From contig AP028876.1 of NCBI GenBank assembly GCA_036323355.1, positions 2,604,001-2,668,000 of the forward strand: a stretch of 64,000 nt of DNA. The letters are read 5' to 3'. A model generated the notes under the pieces. That model worked only from the letters and a program-made list of their open reading frames with translations, ran no database searches and was not told where the DNA came from. Numbering within the stretch: the stretch's first letter is position 1; every line of letters starts with the position of its first letter. Made by a program: the position numbers and the translations under genes. The stretch is from Gottschalkiaceae bacterium SANA (GTDB taxonomy: Bacteria; Bacillota; Clostridia; Tissierellales; GPF-1). Below are positions 34,684-43,560 of the stretch, piece after piece.

Positions 34684-36645
34684 TCATAAATCTTTCTGCC
34701 ATCCAGGTAAACCACAATGGTTTTCGCTTCCCCTGAAGAACCATATCCCTTTGATAATGGGATCCACCGCTTCAGGACCCGCCTCACCAATCATGGCCAA
34801 GGTTGGTCTTGTGACAATACCGCCTGCAGCAAGCATTGGAATCTTAGGAATATTAATCCCAAAACTCTTCCCGCCAACACCAGGAACCCAATCCGGAATA
34901 CTAAAGGAGATCGAATTCATCCCCGAGATCAGCATGTTGATACCTCGAATAATGAAGTTGATCGTCCCTCGGATCCCGTTTCCAATGGAATCCCAAATAG
35001 ATAACGCCTTTGTCTTTAATCCTTCAAAGGCACCGATCGCTCCGGTTTGAATCCCAACAAAAATGGCCACAGCCCCAGTCTTCAGACCCGTCCATTTTGT
35101 TGTCAGCCAATTATTCATCTTCTCCACAGTTCCCGTCACAGACGTAGACAACTCTTCAAACTTTTGCGCTGCCCCTTCTCGAAGGCTTGTTACCGTTTCA
35201 AGAATCCAACCCTTCACTGCATCCCAGTTTTGGTAAAGCAGTACAAGGGCCGCAATCACTGCTGCAATCACAAGAACAATTGGATTGGCAACAATAAAGG
35301 CAAATAGTGCCTGAAGCCCAGCCATCAAAGGACCGGCTATAATGCCGACCACCTTTCCGATCCACCCAAACACCGTTCCAAATCCGGTACTGATCATCCC
35401 TAAGAATTTAAACATCAAGGAAAACTGTGTGGTAATGGCACTCACCACAGAGATCCCTTTGCCAATCGTAAGGAGCACCGGTCCAATCGCTGCAACCAAC
35501 AATGCAAACTTCACGATATTTTCTTGCGTGGATTGATCCAATCCCTTAAACCACTGAACCAACTCCCCAACCTTTTCAATTCCTTTGCTAAAGTAGGGAA
35601 GAATAATGTCCCCCAACATGATCCCAAGGTTTTGAAGTTGCACCCAGGTATCCGCTAAAGAATCATTAAAACCCTGATTCATCTTGTCATAGGCCGCCTG
35701 GGTTGCCCCGCTACTTGTCGCCATCGCATCGAGCGCTCCTGCAAAGTCCTCGGCTCCCGTTGTCGCTAGAACCGTCACCGCATTTAAAGCTTCAGTGGAT
35801 CCAAATAGCGTGGCCATTGCATCGGCATTCCCTCCGGTTTTCTCACTGATTTCAGACAAGAACCCGGCCCATCCCACAGACTGTAAGTGAGCTGAATTAA
35901 ACTCAAGCCCCAACTCAGCCGCCATATCAGACGCTTGCTTCGAGGGCTTCAAGATATTCGAATACGCCCCCTTCAGTCCGGTAATGGCCTGAGAGGTTTG
36001 AATACCATTCTTCGTTAGTGTCGCAATCGATGCAAATAGTTCGCCTGTGGATACATCCAGTGCTGAAGCAATGGGAATCACGTTACCAATGGAAGAAGCC
36101 ATTTCACCAAAGGTAGTCTTACCATAATTCTGTGCCATCAACATCTGATCGGATACCGACTGCATGGCCTCAGACCCTTGAAGTCCGTAAGAGTTCATAA
36201 CCGTGGTCAATCCATCCACAGAGGTTTCGATGTCTGAAAAACCGCCCTCTGCAGCTTTCGCTGCTACTTCTACATAAGAGAATGCATTGGCAGTGTCACC
36301 TGTTGCAGATATTGTTTGATACAGAGCTTCTGTGATTCCACCACTAGAAACCCCCATCTTATCTGAGAGATCTAATGATTTCTTCTCGATATCCTCCAGG
36401 GACATCACCGTTTGATCTGCAATGGTGCTGACCTTATTAAGCCCAACTTCAAAGTCACCAGCCATCTTTCCTGCAGCAAGGCCAGCGCCCACAACCGGCA
36501 TAGTAAAGGCACTGGTCATGGTTCCACCGGCATTCTCTAATTTCCTCGAGGTGCGGTTCAGATCCCGGGTTACTTTGTTCATGCCTTTTTCGAAGCTACT
36601 CAAATTCGCTCCGATGTTGACCATTAAACTTGCAACTGTTGCCAT
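34684..36645 (-). CDS. Tail tape-measure protein (3' frameshifted)
   Basis: This tail-length and DNA-ejection protein is 653 residues as read. It has an N-terminal coiled region, the PhageMin_Tail core (about residues 60-330), hydrophobic segments (about 370-480) and a C-terminal IGEAGPEAV motif. The usual continuation IPLSKGYGSSG is found only in the other frame: one extra base around 34764 shifts reading into a short tail ending at 34684. Removing it would give a protein ending at 34632, right at the hub-gene start. The upstream 630 residues are intact, so function may survive. Confidence 0.88.
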   Translation of the reverse strand: MATVASLMVNIGANLSSFEKGMNKVTRDLNRTSRKLENAGGTMTSAFTMPVVGAGLAAGKMAGDFEVGLNKVSTIADQTVMSLEDIEKKSLDLSDKMGVSSGGITEALYQTISATGDTANAFSYVEVAAKAAEGGFSDIETSVDGLTTVMNSYGLQGSEAMQSVSDQMLMAQNYGKTTFGEMASSIGNVIPIASALDVSTGELFASIATLTKNGIQTSQAITGLKGAYSNILKPSKQASDMAAELGLEFNSAHLQSVGWAGFLSEISEKTGGNADAMATLFGSTEALNAVTVLATTGAEDFAGALDAMATSSGATQAAYDKMNQGFNDSLADTWVQLQNLGIMLGDIILPYFSKGIEKVGELVQWFKGLDQSTQENIVKFALLVAAIGPVLLTIGKGISVVSAITTQFSLMFKFLGMISTGFGTVFGWIGKVVGIIAGPLMAGLQALFAFIVANPIVLVIAAVIAALVLLYQNWDAVKGWILETVTSLREGAAQKFEELSTSVTGTVEKMNNWLTTKWTGLKTGAVAIFVGIQTGAIGAFEGLKTKALSIWDSIGNGIRGTINFIIRGINMLISGMNSISFSIPDWVPGVGGKSFGINIPKIPMLAAGGIVTRPTLAMIGEAGPEAVDPIIKGIWFFRGSENHCGLPGWQKDL

Positions 36646-36657
36646 TCACCCGCCCCC

Positions 36658-36870
36658 TTATTCAAAAGTCGAAAGGCCACTGCCCTTCGACTTAGATTTC
36701 ATCTTCTTTTGTTCTTCTTCCATCTTTCTCTTCTTGATGGAGAAGTAGGCTTGCCACTCCGAGACTTCTTTACTGCTCATCTCTAAAAGCATGCGCTTCA
36801 CACTCGCATAGCCAAGTTCTTCAGCCAGCTGATAGTAAAAGAAGCCTTCCGGGTGGCTTAAGAGTTTTTT
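36658..36870 (-). CDS. Tail assembly chaperone, -1 frameshift extension (gpT-like part)
   Basis: From the slippery heptamer A-AAA-AAC (complement of 36864-36870) a -1 shift yields LLSHPEGFFYYQLAEELGYA and a charged Lys/Glu-rich C-terminus, ending at the TAA 36658-36660, 12 bp before the tape-measure start. There is no independent start codon with an RBS. This matches the gpG/gpGT arrangement known from lambda and most siphophages. Confidence 0.82.
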   Translation of the reverse strand, partial: KKLLSHPEGFFYYQLAEELGYASVKRMLLEMSSKEVSEWQAYFSIKKRKMEEEQKKMKSKSKGSGLSTFE

Positions 36871-37220
36871 TCCTGTTCCTCGATCTCATCTTCCAGTCCC
36901 GAAAGAGCGGCTGCTTTCTTGAACACTCGGTCCAAGGCCTTCGCGCTTTTCTTCGACAAAGCACCTCGATCTTCATCCGAGAAGATCCGTTCTTTCGTTT
37001 CCGGATCTAAAGAACACTCGATGATCATGATCGGATACATCTTGTCCAAGTCCGTTTTGGTCTGCTTGGTTCTCGAATTCACTTTCACACATTCCTGGAT
37101 CAACTTACTCCGCTTGTCTCCCGTCATTCCCCGGACCAGAATCGAACAATCCCATTCCGGAACAGCCACCAACTCTTCTTCCAAATCCATACTTTGTAAA
37201 ATTTTATCTCGTAACTTCAT
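36858..37220 (-). CDS. Tail assembly chaperone, short product (gpG-like)
   Basis: This 120-residue mostly helical protein (LRDKILQSMDLEEELV ... EQEKNS) is located just before the tape-measure gene. The last codons CAG-GAA-AAA-AAC hold the frameshift site, so a fraction of ribosomes make the longer fusion with the extension. It coats the tape-measure protein during tail assembly in related phages. Confidence 0.85.
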   Translation of the reverse strand: MKLRDKILQSMDLEEELVAVPEWDCSILVRGMTGDKRSKLIQECVKVNSRTKQTKTDLDKMYPIMIIECSLDPETKERIFSDEDRGALSKKSAKALDRVFKKAAALSGLEDEIEEQEKNS

Positions 37221-37229
37221 TTCACCCTC

Positions 37230-37817
37230 CTACATCCATTTTTCTTTTGTTGCGAACGATACCGATTCATTGACTGAATCTGCAATCGCTGAACTCACTT
37301 CATCTGATTCCAGTATTCCAAAGATCCGGATCGGATCCACATTCGCCCCTGGATACATTTCAATCACCAATGGCTTCCCACTGATCAGCACGTTGATAAA
37401 ATACAAATCAATCTCAAACCACTGACTTAAATTCCCACTTCCGCTTCGAAGCCCCGGCTCTCTACGCTTATATTCCATCCCAAAGGCCGTTGTGTCTCTA
37501 GACTCTGCATCCATGGTAAAAGAATACTCATAGCACTCCGCTGCCACCGACAATGGCAAAAAGGAAGCGGACACCGTAACGGCACCCGCTTGCTCTTCTT
37601 CAAATACAATTTGGCCCGAGATTCGTTTTACCTCGAATCCCGCATTCACGACCACGCCAGCAACTTTCACAATCACCGGTGTTTCCAAATCCAAGACCCG
37701 TTTCGATTCAGCGGAGATTTGAAAGGTCTTTTGATCGCTTGTGGTTGTTGCTTCATCAACAAAGGGAACCGGTGATCCACTCACCATTACCTTTGCAAGT
37801 CTCCCTGCTTCCATCAA
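37230..37817 (-). CDS. Phage tail structural protein
   Basis: This 195-residue, beta-rich protein follows the tail tube gene by 8 bp and is dominated by strands such as VIVKVAGVVVNAGFEVKRI. It may be a second tail-tube-like or tail-decoration protein. I infer this from place and predicted fold, not from a known signature. Confidence 0.6.
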   Translation of the reverse strand: MMEAGRLAKVMVSGSPVPFVDEATTTSDQKTFQISAESKRVLDLETPVIVKVAGVVVNAGFEVKRISGQIVFEEEQAGAVTVSASFLPLSVAAECYEYSFTMDAESRDTTAFGMEYKRREPGLRSGSGNLSQWFEIDLYFINVLISGKPLVIEMYPGANVDPIRIFGILESDEVSSAIADSVNESVSFATKEKWM

Positions 37818-37824
37818 ATTCCTC

Positions 37825-38208
37825 CTAAATAATTGTCAAAGCACCCGTTGATTCTAATGAGTAAGAAGCGGTTACTTCTCCGGATGCAGATGCACCCGTT
37901 TCAAAACTCGTTACCAGGTAATCGCCCCGGAATCCTGCTGCACCATCCACCAGATAATCCACTGAGATTGATGTGCCATTTAAGAGCGCAGCCTGAAGAG
38001 CACCTTGCCCCAAGGCATCATCCTTTTCATAGAATCCACTCAAGCTCATGGCAAAATCCTTGAGTCCTGAGATTCGTTCTTTCCACCCAGCACTTTCAAA
38101 AGTGGTTACATCAATCGTTTCTCCATTCAAGTTGAAACTTGCATCGTTCAATCCCTTAATCGGATTGACTCCCGTTTTGATTCTCAAATTCTTTGCAGCT
38201 AAACTCAT
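37825..38208 (-). CDS. Major tail tube protein (TP901-1 family)
   Basis: The 127-residue protein has the typical N-terminus KNLRIKTGVNPIKGLNDASF and the GNS-like GETIDVTTFESAGWKERI loop of small major tail proteins, with a C-terminal Ser/Thr-rich strand pair (TASYSLESTGAL). It would polymerise into the tail tube. GGAGG precedes its ATG, as suits a highly expressed structural gene. Confidence 0.82.
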   Translation of the reverse strand: MSLAAKNLRIKTGVNPIKGLNDASFNLNGETIDVTTFESAGWKERISGLKDFAMSLSGFYEKDDALGQGALQAALLNGTSISVDYLVDGAAGFRGDYLVTSFETGASASGEVTASYSLESTGALTII

Positions 38209-38387
38209 ACTTCCACCTCCTGATCAAACCGAATAATTGCCTCACACTTCTTGCAGCGAAAGGTTCGTTCTTCATCACCAAAGGTAGTCAGCTCCACCAA
38301 GTCATCATGGGGGCAACTGACTGCAATCGGCTTTTTCTTTTTCCATTTCATCCACGAAAATAGCTTCATTCTAATCCTCCCCAGCAA
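38205..38387 (-). CDS. Small zinc-ribbon-like protein
   Basis: This 60-residue protein has a basic start (WMKWKKKKP) and two Cys motifs, C-x-H near residue 25 and CKKCE near 46. It overlaps the tail tube gene by 4 bp and the completion gene by 17 bp. Its role is unknown. Confidence 0.65.
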   Translation of the reverse strand: MLGRIRMKLFSWMKWKKKKPIAVSCPHDDLVELTTFGDEERTFRCKKCEAIIRFDQEVEV

Positions 38388-38760
38388 CCCGGCATCTCAA
38401 ATCCAATTGAAATGTCTGGTCCTTCTCGTCTTCAGAAAACAATTCATCTTCCACTTCTAAATTAAAGAAACCAAGTGCCGGCACAGAAACCGTCACGAGG
38501 ATCCGCTCGATCTCCGCTTCAATCTCCATCAACTCAAGCTTCCCATCATATTTACTGAAAACCTGAAGCGCAATGCTCCCTTCCTTGCCCCTGCTACCAA
38601 AGGTATTTCTAGGAGTAAATTGCAAATCTCCGATCACAAGAAAGGGGAATTCTTGTTCTTCCTCACCCGGAAGATAATCCGTTATGGATTTCACCTTCCT
38701 GTTCAGCGTTTCATCATTACTCAAAGCTTGAAAAATCGCCCCTTGAATCTCCTTGATCAT
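38371..38760 (-). CDS. Tail completion protein (DUF3168-like)
   Basis: The 129-residue protein starts with EIQGAIFQALSNDETLNRKV and has a YLPGEEEQEFPFLVIGD segment. Both are typical of gp17/DUF3168 tail-completion proteins, which terminate the tail at its head end. Its position between the HK97 gp10-like and tail tube genes agrees. Confidence 0.78.
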   Translation of the reverse strand: MIKEIQGAIFQALSNDETLNRKVKSITDYLPGEEEQEFPFLVIGDLQFTPRNTFGSRGKEGSIALQVFSKYDGKLELMEIEAEIERILVTVSVPALGFFNLEVEDELFSEDEKDQTFQLDLRCRVAGED

Positions 38761-38761
38761 C

Positions 38762-39139
38762 TCACTTCACTCCCTTTTTTAGCATGGCGGCAAGCTTAGC
38801 CAAGAGTTCTGGCTTCTGGATATTGTAGGCAGGAAAGAGAAATGGCTTGGCTGGATTTCGCTTGGTACCAAGTTCCCAAAACCGAGCATAGAAAATTCGT
38901 TTCGGAACATACACCCGGTAGGAATAATCACCAGCCTTCCTAGTTCGGATATTCTTTGAGAGTTCTCCAGTATTCACAAGTCCCTTGGCACGAACATTGG
39001 CTTTCGCATTCTTCCGGATCGATTGTGCCGCTTTCTTCAACTCTTTTTGCGCATCTGCCTGTTTCTGTTTCTCCAGCTGCTTGAAATTGAAAACCGCCTT
39101 TTCTACACCTTCAATCTTCACATGAATTTGATCACGCAT
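38762..39139 (-). CDS. HK97 gp10-like neck/tail protein
   Basis: This 125-residue basic protein has a long helix (KQADAQKELKKAAQSIRKNA) and the family stretch VYVPKRIFYARFWELGTKRN with C-terminal PAKPFLFPA. It belongs to the gp10 family of minor structural proteins needed for joining head and tail. Confidence 0.85.
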   Translation of the reverse strand: MRDQIHVKIEGVEKAVFNFKQLEKQKQADAQKELKKAAQSIRKNAKANVRAKGLVNTGELSKNIRTRKAGDYSYRVYVPKRIFYARFWELGTKRNPAKPFLFPAYNIQKPELLAKLAAMLKKGVK

Positions 39140-39140
39140 C

Positions 39141-39416
39141 CTACACTTCCTCGCATTCCAATTTCATTTCCCTTCGCCGCCCACTCGGATCCGCTGTATC
39201 CGTAATTTCATAGGTCCTTCCATCGTGAAGAAGAAACTGTCCTGCAGCTACATCTTTCCTATGACGAATGGTGATGGTTCTCTTCTCTGCTTCTTTTTTC
39301 ACATTCGCCCAAAGAGTCAACCGAGCTTCGTAAGCATTCGTGGATCCACCCACGCCATCAGAACTGCGCACAAGGTCCATAATTACGATGCGTTCATTTA
39401 ATGCGCCTGCTCTCAT
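39141..39416 (-). CDS. Head closure (head-tail adaptor) protein
   Basis: The 91-residue beta-barrel protein has the family pattern GGSTNAYEARLTLWANVKKE and FLLHDGRTYEI. It corresponds to the gp16/HK97 gp7 type of head-closure proteins. Its start overlaps the connector stop by 4 bp. Confidence 0.82.
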   Translation of the reverse strand: MRAGALNERIVIMDLVRSSDGVGGSTNAYEARLTLWANVKKEAEKRTITIRHRKDVAAGQFLLHDGRTYEITDTADPSGRRREMKLECEEV

Positions 39417-39976
39417 ACATTCACCACCCGATCAGCTGCCAGTAATGCCTTCACACCAAATGGAATCTCAAAAAGATTCACAGGAGACAAGTTCTCTCGA
39501 TTCTCATAGAACTGGCCAATGACGAGAAGCAATGCCTGTGCATAAGACTCCGGGATTTTCTCATATCCCGATTCAAAGGTGATTTGAAAGCCTGATGGCT
39601 CGATCTCAAATCCTGCATACTTCCATGGGTCCTTCATAATCATCCGGCCACAAAAAGAAGCCGTATCCACATAATAATCAGCAGAAGGAATCGTAAGCTC
39701 TGTACCATCTTGAAGTTTCAACTTCACATCCACTACTGCTGCCAAAGGAGGAAATGGCAATTTCACGAATGAAGGAATGTGGTCAGAAAAGTTTCGATAG
39801 GTCTTTTTTGAATACACTCGCCCCTGGTACTGCTCGCAGATTCCTTCCGCTGCTCTGATAAACTGATTCAATAAAACATCTTCAGACAAATCCTCCACGT
39901 CCAATCGAAGATGCTGTTTTACTAAAGCAAGTTCCACCGGCAAAGTAACGGCCGGTGCAATCAACTTGGTAGACAC
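39413..39976 (-). CDS. Head-tail connector protein (gp6-like)
   Basis: The N-terminal helices VELALVKQHLRLDVEDLSED and FIRAAEGICEQYQGR, followed by a beta part and a C-terminal helix (YAQALLLVIGQFYENRE), match the HK97 gp6 or phi-type connector family of about 100-190 residues. It forms the ring under the portal. Confidence 0.83.
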   Translation of the reverse strand: MSTKLIAPAVTLPVELALVKQHLRLDVEDLSEDVLLNQFIRAAEGICEQYQGRVYSKKTYRNFSDHIPSFVKLPFPPLAAVVDVKLKLQDGTELTIPSADYYVDTASFCGRMIMKDPWKYAGFEIEPSGFQITFESGYEKIPESYAQALLLVIGQFYENRENLSPVNLFEIPFGVKALLAADRVVNV

Positions 39977-40302
39977 TATTCATCACCCTCTTGATCAGCT
40001 GCATCATCCGCAGCCTTCTCTTCTTGTTCCTGCAGGTAATCAGCCAAAGCTTTTTCAGCCTTGTCTTTCCCCTTGATCCGCTCACCATTGGGTAGTTCAT
40101 AATACCCGCCACCCACATGATTGAGTAAGGAATCCGGATCATCTTCATGATCTTCTTGAATTTCCTTTTCTTCTGGTTCGAGAGAAACAGCTGCGCCAAC
40201 CGCAACCAACGACTCTGCAAATTCAGTCTCGAGATCATACTCTCGATTGTTTAAAAAGACACCCGCGCTAGACGCGGATGTCTTCTTCATCTTCACTCTC
40301 AT
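39976..40302 (-). CDS. Hypothetical protein downstream of the capsid gene
   Basis: The ATG at 40302 follows TTAGGAGG directly after the capsid stop, giving 108 residues. The first part contains EYDLETEFAESLVAVGAA; the rest is very acidic, with a long Glu/Asp/Ala-rich helix at the C-terminus. It may be a capsid decoration or scaffold-like protein; this is inferred from place and composition. Confidence 0.65.
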   Translation of the reverse strand: MRVKMKKTSASSAGVFLNNREYDLETEFAESLVAVGAAVSLEPEEKEIQEDHEDDPDSLLNHVGGGYYELPNGERIKGKDKAEKALADYLQEQEEKAADDAADQEGDE

Positions 40303-40312
40303 CAGTTTCCTC

Positions 40313-41548
40313 CTAACCCAGCTTAATGCGGGCAAAGGCTTCTTCCATCACCGGCTGACCATCGGTCTCTTTACGGCCAATGAAGCCAACTTGATTGGTC
40401 TCAGCATAAAGCTCAACAAGACGCTGGATCTTCATATCCAATGCATCTGCAATCCAGTAATGGCTAAAGTCACCCAAAAGACCAACATATTGAGCAGTGG
40501 TAAAGGTGTTCGGTGCAAACTCTGAAGTGTGATATGGCATGTTCAAAATCTTATCCGCTTCAGGCAGATTCGGATTCAAGACATACTGACCATTTCCATC
40601 TTTCAGCTGCATGATCTGAAGAACTGCATCCCGGTGGAACATCCAGCGCGCTTTTCGGCGGTACCCTTCTTTCAATGAAAGCTTGGTCGCCAATAGGCCA
40701 TCATAGGTGATCGACTCAGCAGTATTACCTGCAGCAATGTCACGACCTGTTGAAATACCATTTGCACTTGGCGTAAATACACCCAACGGCTTACCGTTTC
40801 CATCTCCAGTCAAGAAAGCTTTCTCTTCAGCTACTGCGAATTTGTACATCAAACGCTCTCGAATGATATCTTCAACCGGCAATGCTGCCATGCGGATCAA
40901 GGTGTTTGAAGCTTTAATGCGCTTTGCCAAAGCCTGTGGCTTCAACTCTCGCTTGCCAAACTCTAAAGAACCCTCATTACCGGTTCCAAGTTCAGTTGTC
41001 CAGTCTGCATCTGCGATATCCGTATCAAGCGTTGGAATGCCCATGCTCATGGCAGTTGTAAGTTCAAACACTGTTGCGAATTGTCGCATCCACACAGCAT
41101 CTTTCAATCCCGTCAAAAGCTTTCGCATAAACTCTTGTGGGGCTGTGATGTTCCCCCCATTGATTGCAACACTTGCTTGAAGTGCTCGAGACTCTTCAGT
41201 CGTAAAAGCAGCCGAACGGCCATCCACTAAGAACTTACCAAAGGCCGAACGATACTCTGGCGTGTTTGTCGGATGAATCGCACCACCACGAGTGCCTAAA
41301 TCAATCTGACCCGCTTGTGGGTTGCCACTGCCTTCAATGGATTGCTCCAATGCTGACAGTTGATCATTTCGCTCTTCCGTAGCGATCTGATCATCAAACT
41401 TTCGCACATCGTCCATGTGTTTGTCCCAGATCACCTTCTCATCAGCGTTCATGCTTCGCTTTTCTTTTCCAGCCTTGTCAACCAAAGTACGGGCTTGACC
41501 AATTAGGTTCGCGCGTTGTTGCCGTAATTCTCTTACTCTTTCATTCAT
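40313..41548 (-). CDS. Major capsid protein, HK97 family
   Basis: This 411-residue protein has an N-terminal delta/scaffold coiled coil (about residues 1-100, ending near IEGSGNPQAG), which the protease would remove, and a HK97-fold core. Family segments include FGKFLVDGRSAA and SVAINGGNITAPQ near the new N-terminus, AFLTGDGNGKPLGVF, and the late NTFTTAQYVGLLGDFSHYWI. Confidence 0.92.
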   Translation of the reverse strand: MNERVRELRQQRANLIGQARTLVDKAGKEKRSMNADEKVIWDKHMDDVRKFDDQIATEERNDQLSALEQSIEGSGNPQAGQIDLGTRGGAIHPTNTPEYRSAFGKFLVDGRSAAFTTEESRALQASVAINGGNITAPQEFMRKLLTGLKDAVWMRQFATVFELTTAMSMGIPTLDTDIADADWTTELGTGNEGSLEFGKRELKPQALAKRIKASNTLIRMAALPVEDIIRERLMYKFAVAEEKAFLTGDGNGKPLGVFTPSANGISTGRDIAAGNTAESITYDGLLATKLSLKEGYRRKARWMFHRDAVLQIMQLKDGNGQYVLNPNLPEADKILNMPYHTSEFAPNTFTTAQYVGLLGDFSHYWIADALDMKIQRLVELYAETNQVGFIGRKETDGQPVMEEAFARIKLG

Positions 41549-42163
41549 CTATTTTCCCTCCATCTCTAAAAGATCCAATTCCAATTTCATCAACTCAAGC
41601 TCTACAGCACTTTCACTCACGCTTGCTCGTGAATCAAAAACATCTTGTGCCGATCTTGCCGATGCAACACTCTGCGGATATGCCGGAATAGTCACCGGAC
41701 AAACCTCAAATAAATCAGCTTCAAGAACCGTTCGCACCGCCATATCCGGATCCGTTTCATCCCACTCTTCCTTTGTTGCATGAAAGATAAATGAACTTCC
41801 CCGCACATCTCCGCGCTCGATCGTTTCGATATGTCTCTCTGCCCAAGAAGGTGGATCGATTTCATACCGAAGACCAATTTCATCTTCAAGCACCGACAAA
41901 GTACCAGGCGTTCTTCCTAGCACTTCTTCCATCCGATGTTGCCATGTAGCAACAACTTCTTGATTTGACAAGGATTTCTGAAAAGCACCCCTTCGAAACT
42001 GTTCTTGAAACAATCCCCAAATCGGTTTTGATCGCTGATTCCACTTCACAGCGTATCCAACAATTTTTTTCATCTTGCCTTCTTCTTCAGCTGCACGAAG
42101 CTCAACACTTGGTAAAAATACATTACTTCTTTGTTCTCGTTCCTTGCTATTCACTCTTCTCAC
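41549..42163 (-). CDS. Prohead protease, HK97 family
   Basis: This serine protease of the herpesvirus-assemblin fold matures the capsid. The segments GYAVKWNQRS, WQHRMEEVLGRTP (catalytic His) and GDVRGSSFIF (catalytic Ser) are in family order within 204 residues. The start is a GTG at 42163; a second GTG at 42154 lies better spaced from the G-run and may be the true start. Confidence 0.9.
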   Translation of the reverse strand: MRRVNSKEREQRSNVFLPSVELRAAEEEGKMKKIVGYAVKWNQRSKPIWGLFQEQFRRGAFQKSLSNQEVVATWQHRMEEVLGRTPGTLSVLEDEIGLRYEIDPPSWAERHIETIERGDVRGSSFIFHATKEEWDETDPDMAVRTVLEADLFEVCPVTIPAYPQSVASARSAQDVFDSRASVSESAVELELMKLELDLLEMEGK

Positions 42164-43367
42164 CCCCCTGAAGAATTTCCTTCACCGGTCTCATGTTTCC
42201 ATTGATGAAGTATTCATCCAATCCATCTTTTAGCTCCATGTTTTCGAGCTTCCTCACATCGTTTCCACTCATCCAACCATCATTGATCGCAAAATGATAT
42301 CCTTTGTACCGCGTATTAATATCCCCTCGAAGGAGGCCATCCACGTTGTATTCGATTGAATACCGCTTTCTCTCAATCGATGTTAAAAGAGATCGAACCA
42401 TCGACTGTTCCCATCGAACCAACCAAGGACGAATCGTGTGCTTCACAAAAGAAATGTCCTGATGCTCAATGTTTGAGAAAGTCGCTTTGTCTAAAACTCC
42501 AATCAAGTGCTGCGGTACCCGGTAAATTCTTGCGATTTCTTCCAGCTGAAACTTGCGAGTCTCAAGAAATTGCGCATCCTTCTGAGGGATCCCAATTTGC
42601 TTATAGGTTAAGCCCTCTTCTAGAATCGCAATTCGATGTGAGTTCTCAAGTCCTTGATGCATTTCATTCCATGACTCTTTTAGATTACTCTGCGCATCCT
42701 TTCCTAAAACCTTTGGATGCTCAAGCACACCTCCTGGGGTTGCATTGTTCCCAAAGAATCGGGATCCAAATTCTTCAGCTGAAAGCCCCAGGCCAATTGC
42801 TTCCCTGGCTAACCCAATTGGAGAAATCCCTTGAACCCCATCGAGTGTCAGTCCTACCAAATGAAGAACATTTTCAGCAGGTAGTATCACCTGTTTCCCA
42901 TTGGGAAGTGAGACCCGGTAGCGAAGCTTCCTGGTTCCTTGCTCCCGTTCCAAAGTCGTTGTAGCCGGATTCAATGGCCACAATGCTTTTGGATATCCAT
43001 CATTTCCCCACTGAATCTCCGCATAGGCATTCCCCCATAATAAAAGGTGTGCCTGCATCATCGATCGAAAGGATGTTGAAGTCATTTCAGGATTTGGTTG
43101 ATCATGCAGCAAACCATACAAGGGATGATCTCTGGCCTTGGTGCGAGTGTCTTGATTCTTCTCATAGAGAAACAACGGCAAAGATGCGATTGTATCACTG
43201 ATCACATTTACACAGGCAAGCACCCCCGAATAGGTCAGCGCATTCCCTTCTGTAACCACCTTGCCGGTATAGCTCTGCATGCCACCAGTCAAGAAACTCA
43301 CCGTCGAATTCGATGGATTTGCAATTGAATCACCGCGCCTCTCTACAAGCTTTCCGAAAAATCCCAT
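42147..43367 (-). CDS. Portal protein, HK97 family
   Basis: This 406-residue protein forms the dodecameric DNA-packaging vertex. Family features include YSGVLACVNVISDTIASLPL, the QPNPEMTSTSFRSMM helix, LHLVGLTLDGVQGISPI and RIYRVPQHLIGVLDKATF. It starts 7 bp after a small membrane protein gene and overlaps the protease gene. Confidence 0.92.
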   Translation of the reverse strand: MGFFGKLVERRGDSIANPSNSTVSFLTGGMQSYTGKVVTEGNALTYSGVLACVNVISDTIASLPLFLYEKNQDTRTKARDHPLYGLLHDQPNPEMTSTSFRSMMQAHLLLWGNAYAEIQWGNDGYPKALWPLNPATTTLEREQGTRKLRYRVSLPNGKQVILPAENVLHLVGLTLDGVQGISPIGLAREAIGLGLSAEEFGSRFFGNNATPGGVLEHPKVLGKDAQSNLKESWNEMHQGLENSHRIAILEEGLTYKQIGIPQKDAQFLETRKFQLEEIARIYRVPQHLIGVLDKATFSNIEHQDISFVKHTIRPWLVRWEQSMVRSLLTSIERKRYSIEYNVDGLLRGDINTRYKGYHFAINDGWMSGNDVRKLENMELKDGLDEYFINGNMRPVKEILQGGEKSE

Positions 43368-43374
43368 TTACTTA

Positions 43375-43560
43375 TCACCTCCTCGCCAAAAGAAAACTAA
43401 ACCCCATCATCAAAACACCCGCTGCAATAAATGCAGCGGGTATCGATATGAGATGGATCCCATAAATCAGAAGGCACATGCCCATTAATAAAAACAGATC
43501 GTCCAGGTGCTTTAGAAAACTCCCTCCGATCCATCTGATTCCTTTCTTCAGTTTCATCAT
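43375..43560 (-). CDS. Small two-helix membrane protein
   Basis: The 61-residue protein consists of two hydrophobic segments separated by a short loop (LFLLMGMCLLIYGIHLI and FIAAGVLMMGFSFLL) with a Lys/Arg-rich N-terminus. It overlaps the terminase gene by 4 bp. Small membrane genes between terminase and portal are frequent in Firmicutes phages; the function is unknown. Confidence 0.65.
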   Translation of the reverse strand: MMKLKKGIRWIGGSFLKHLDDLFLLMGMCLLIYGIHLISIPAAFIAAGVLMMGFSFLLARR

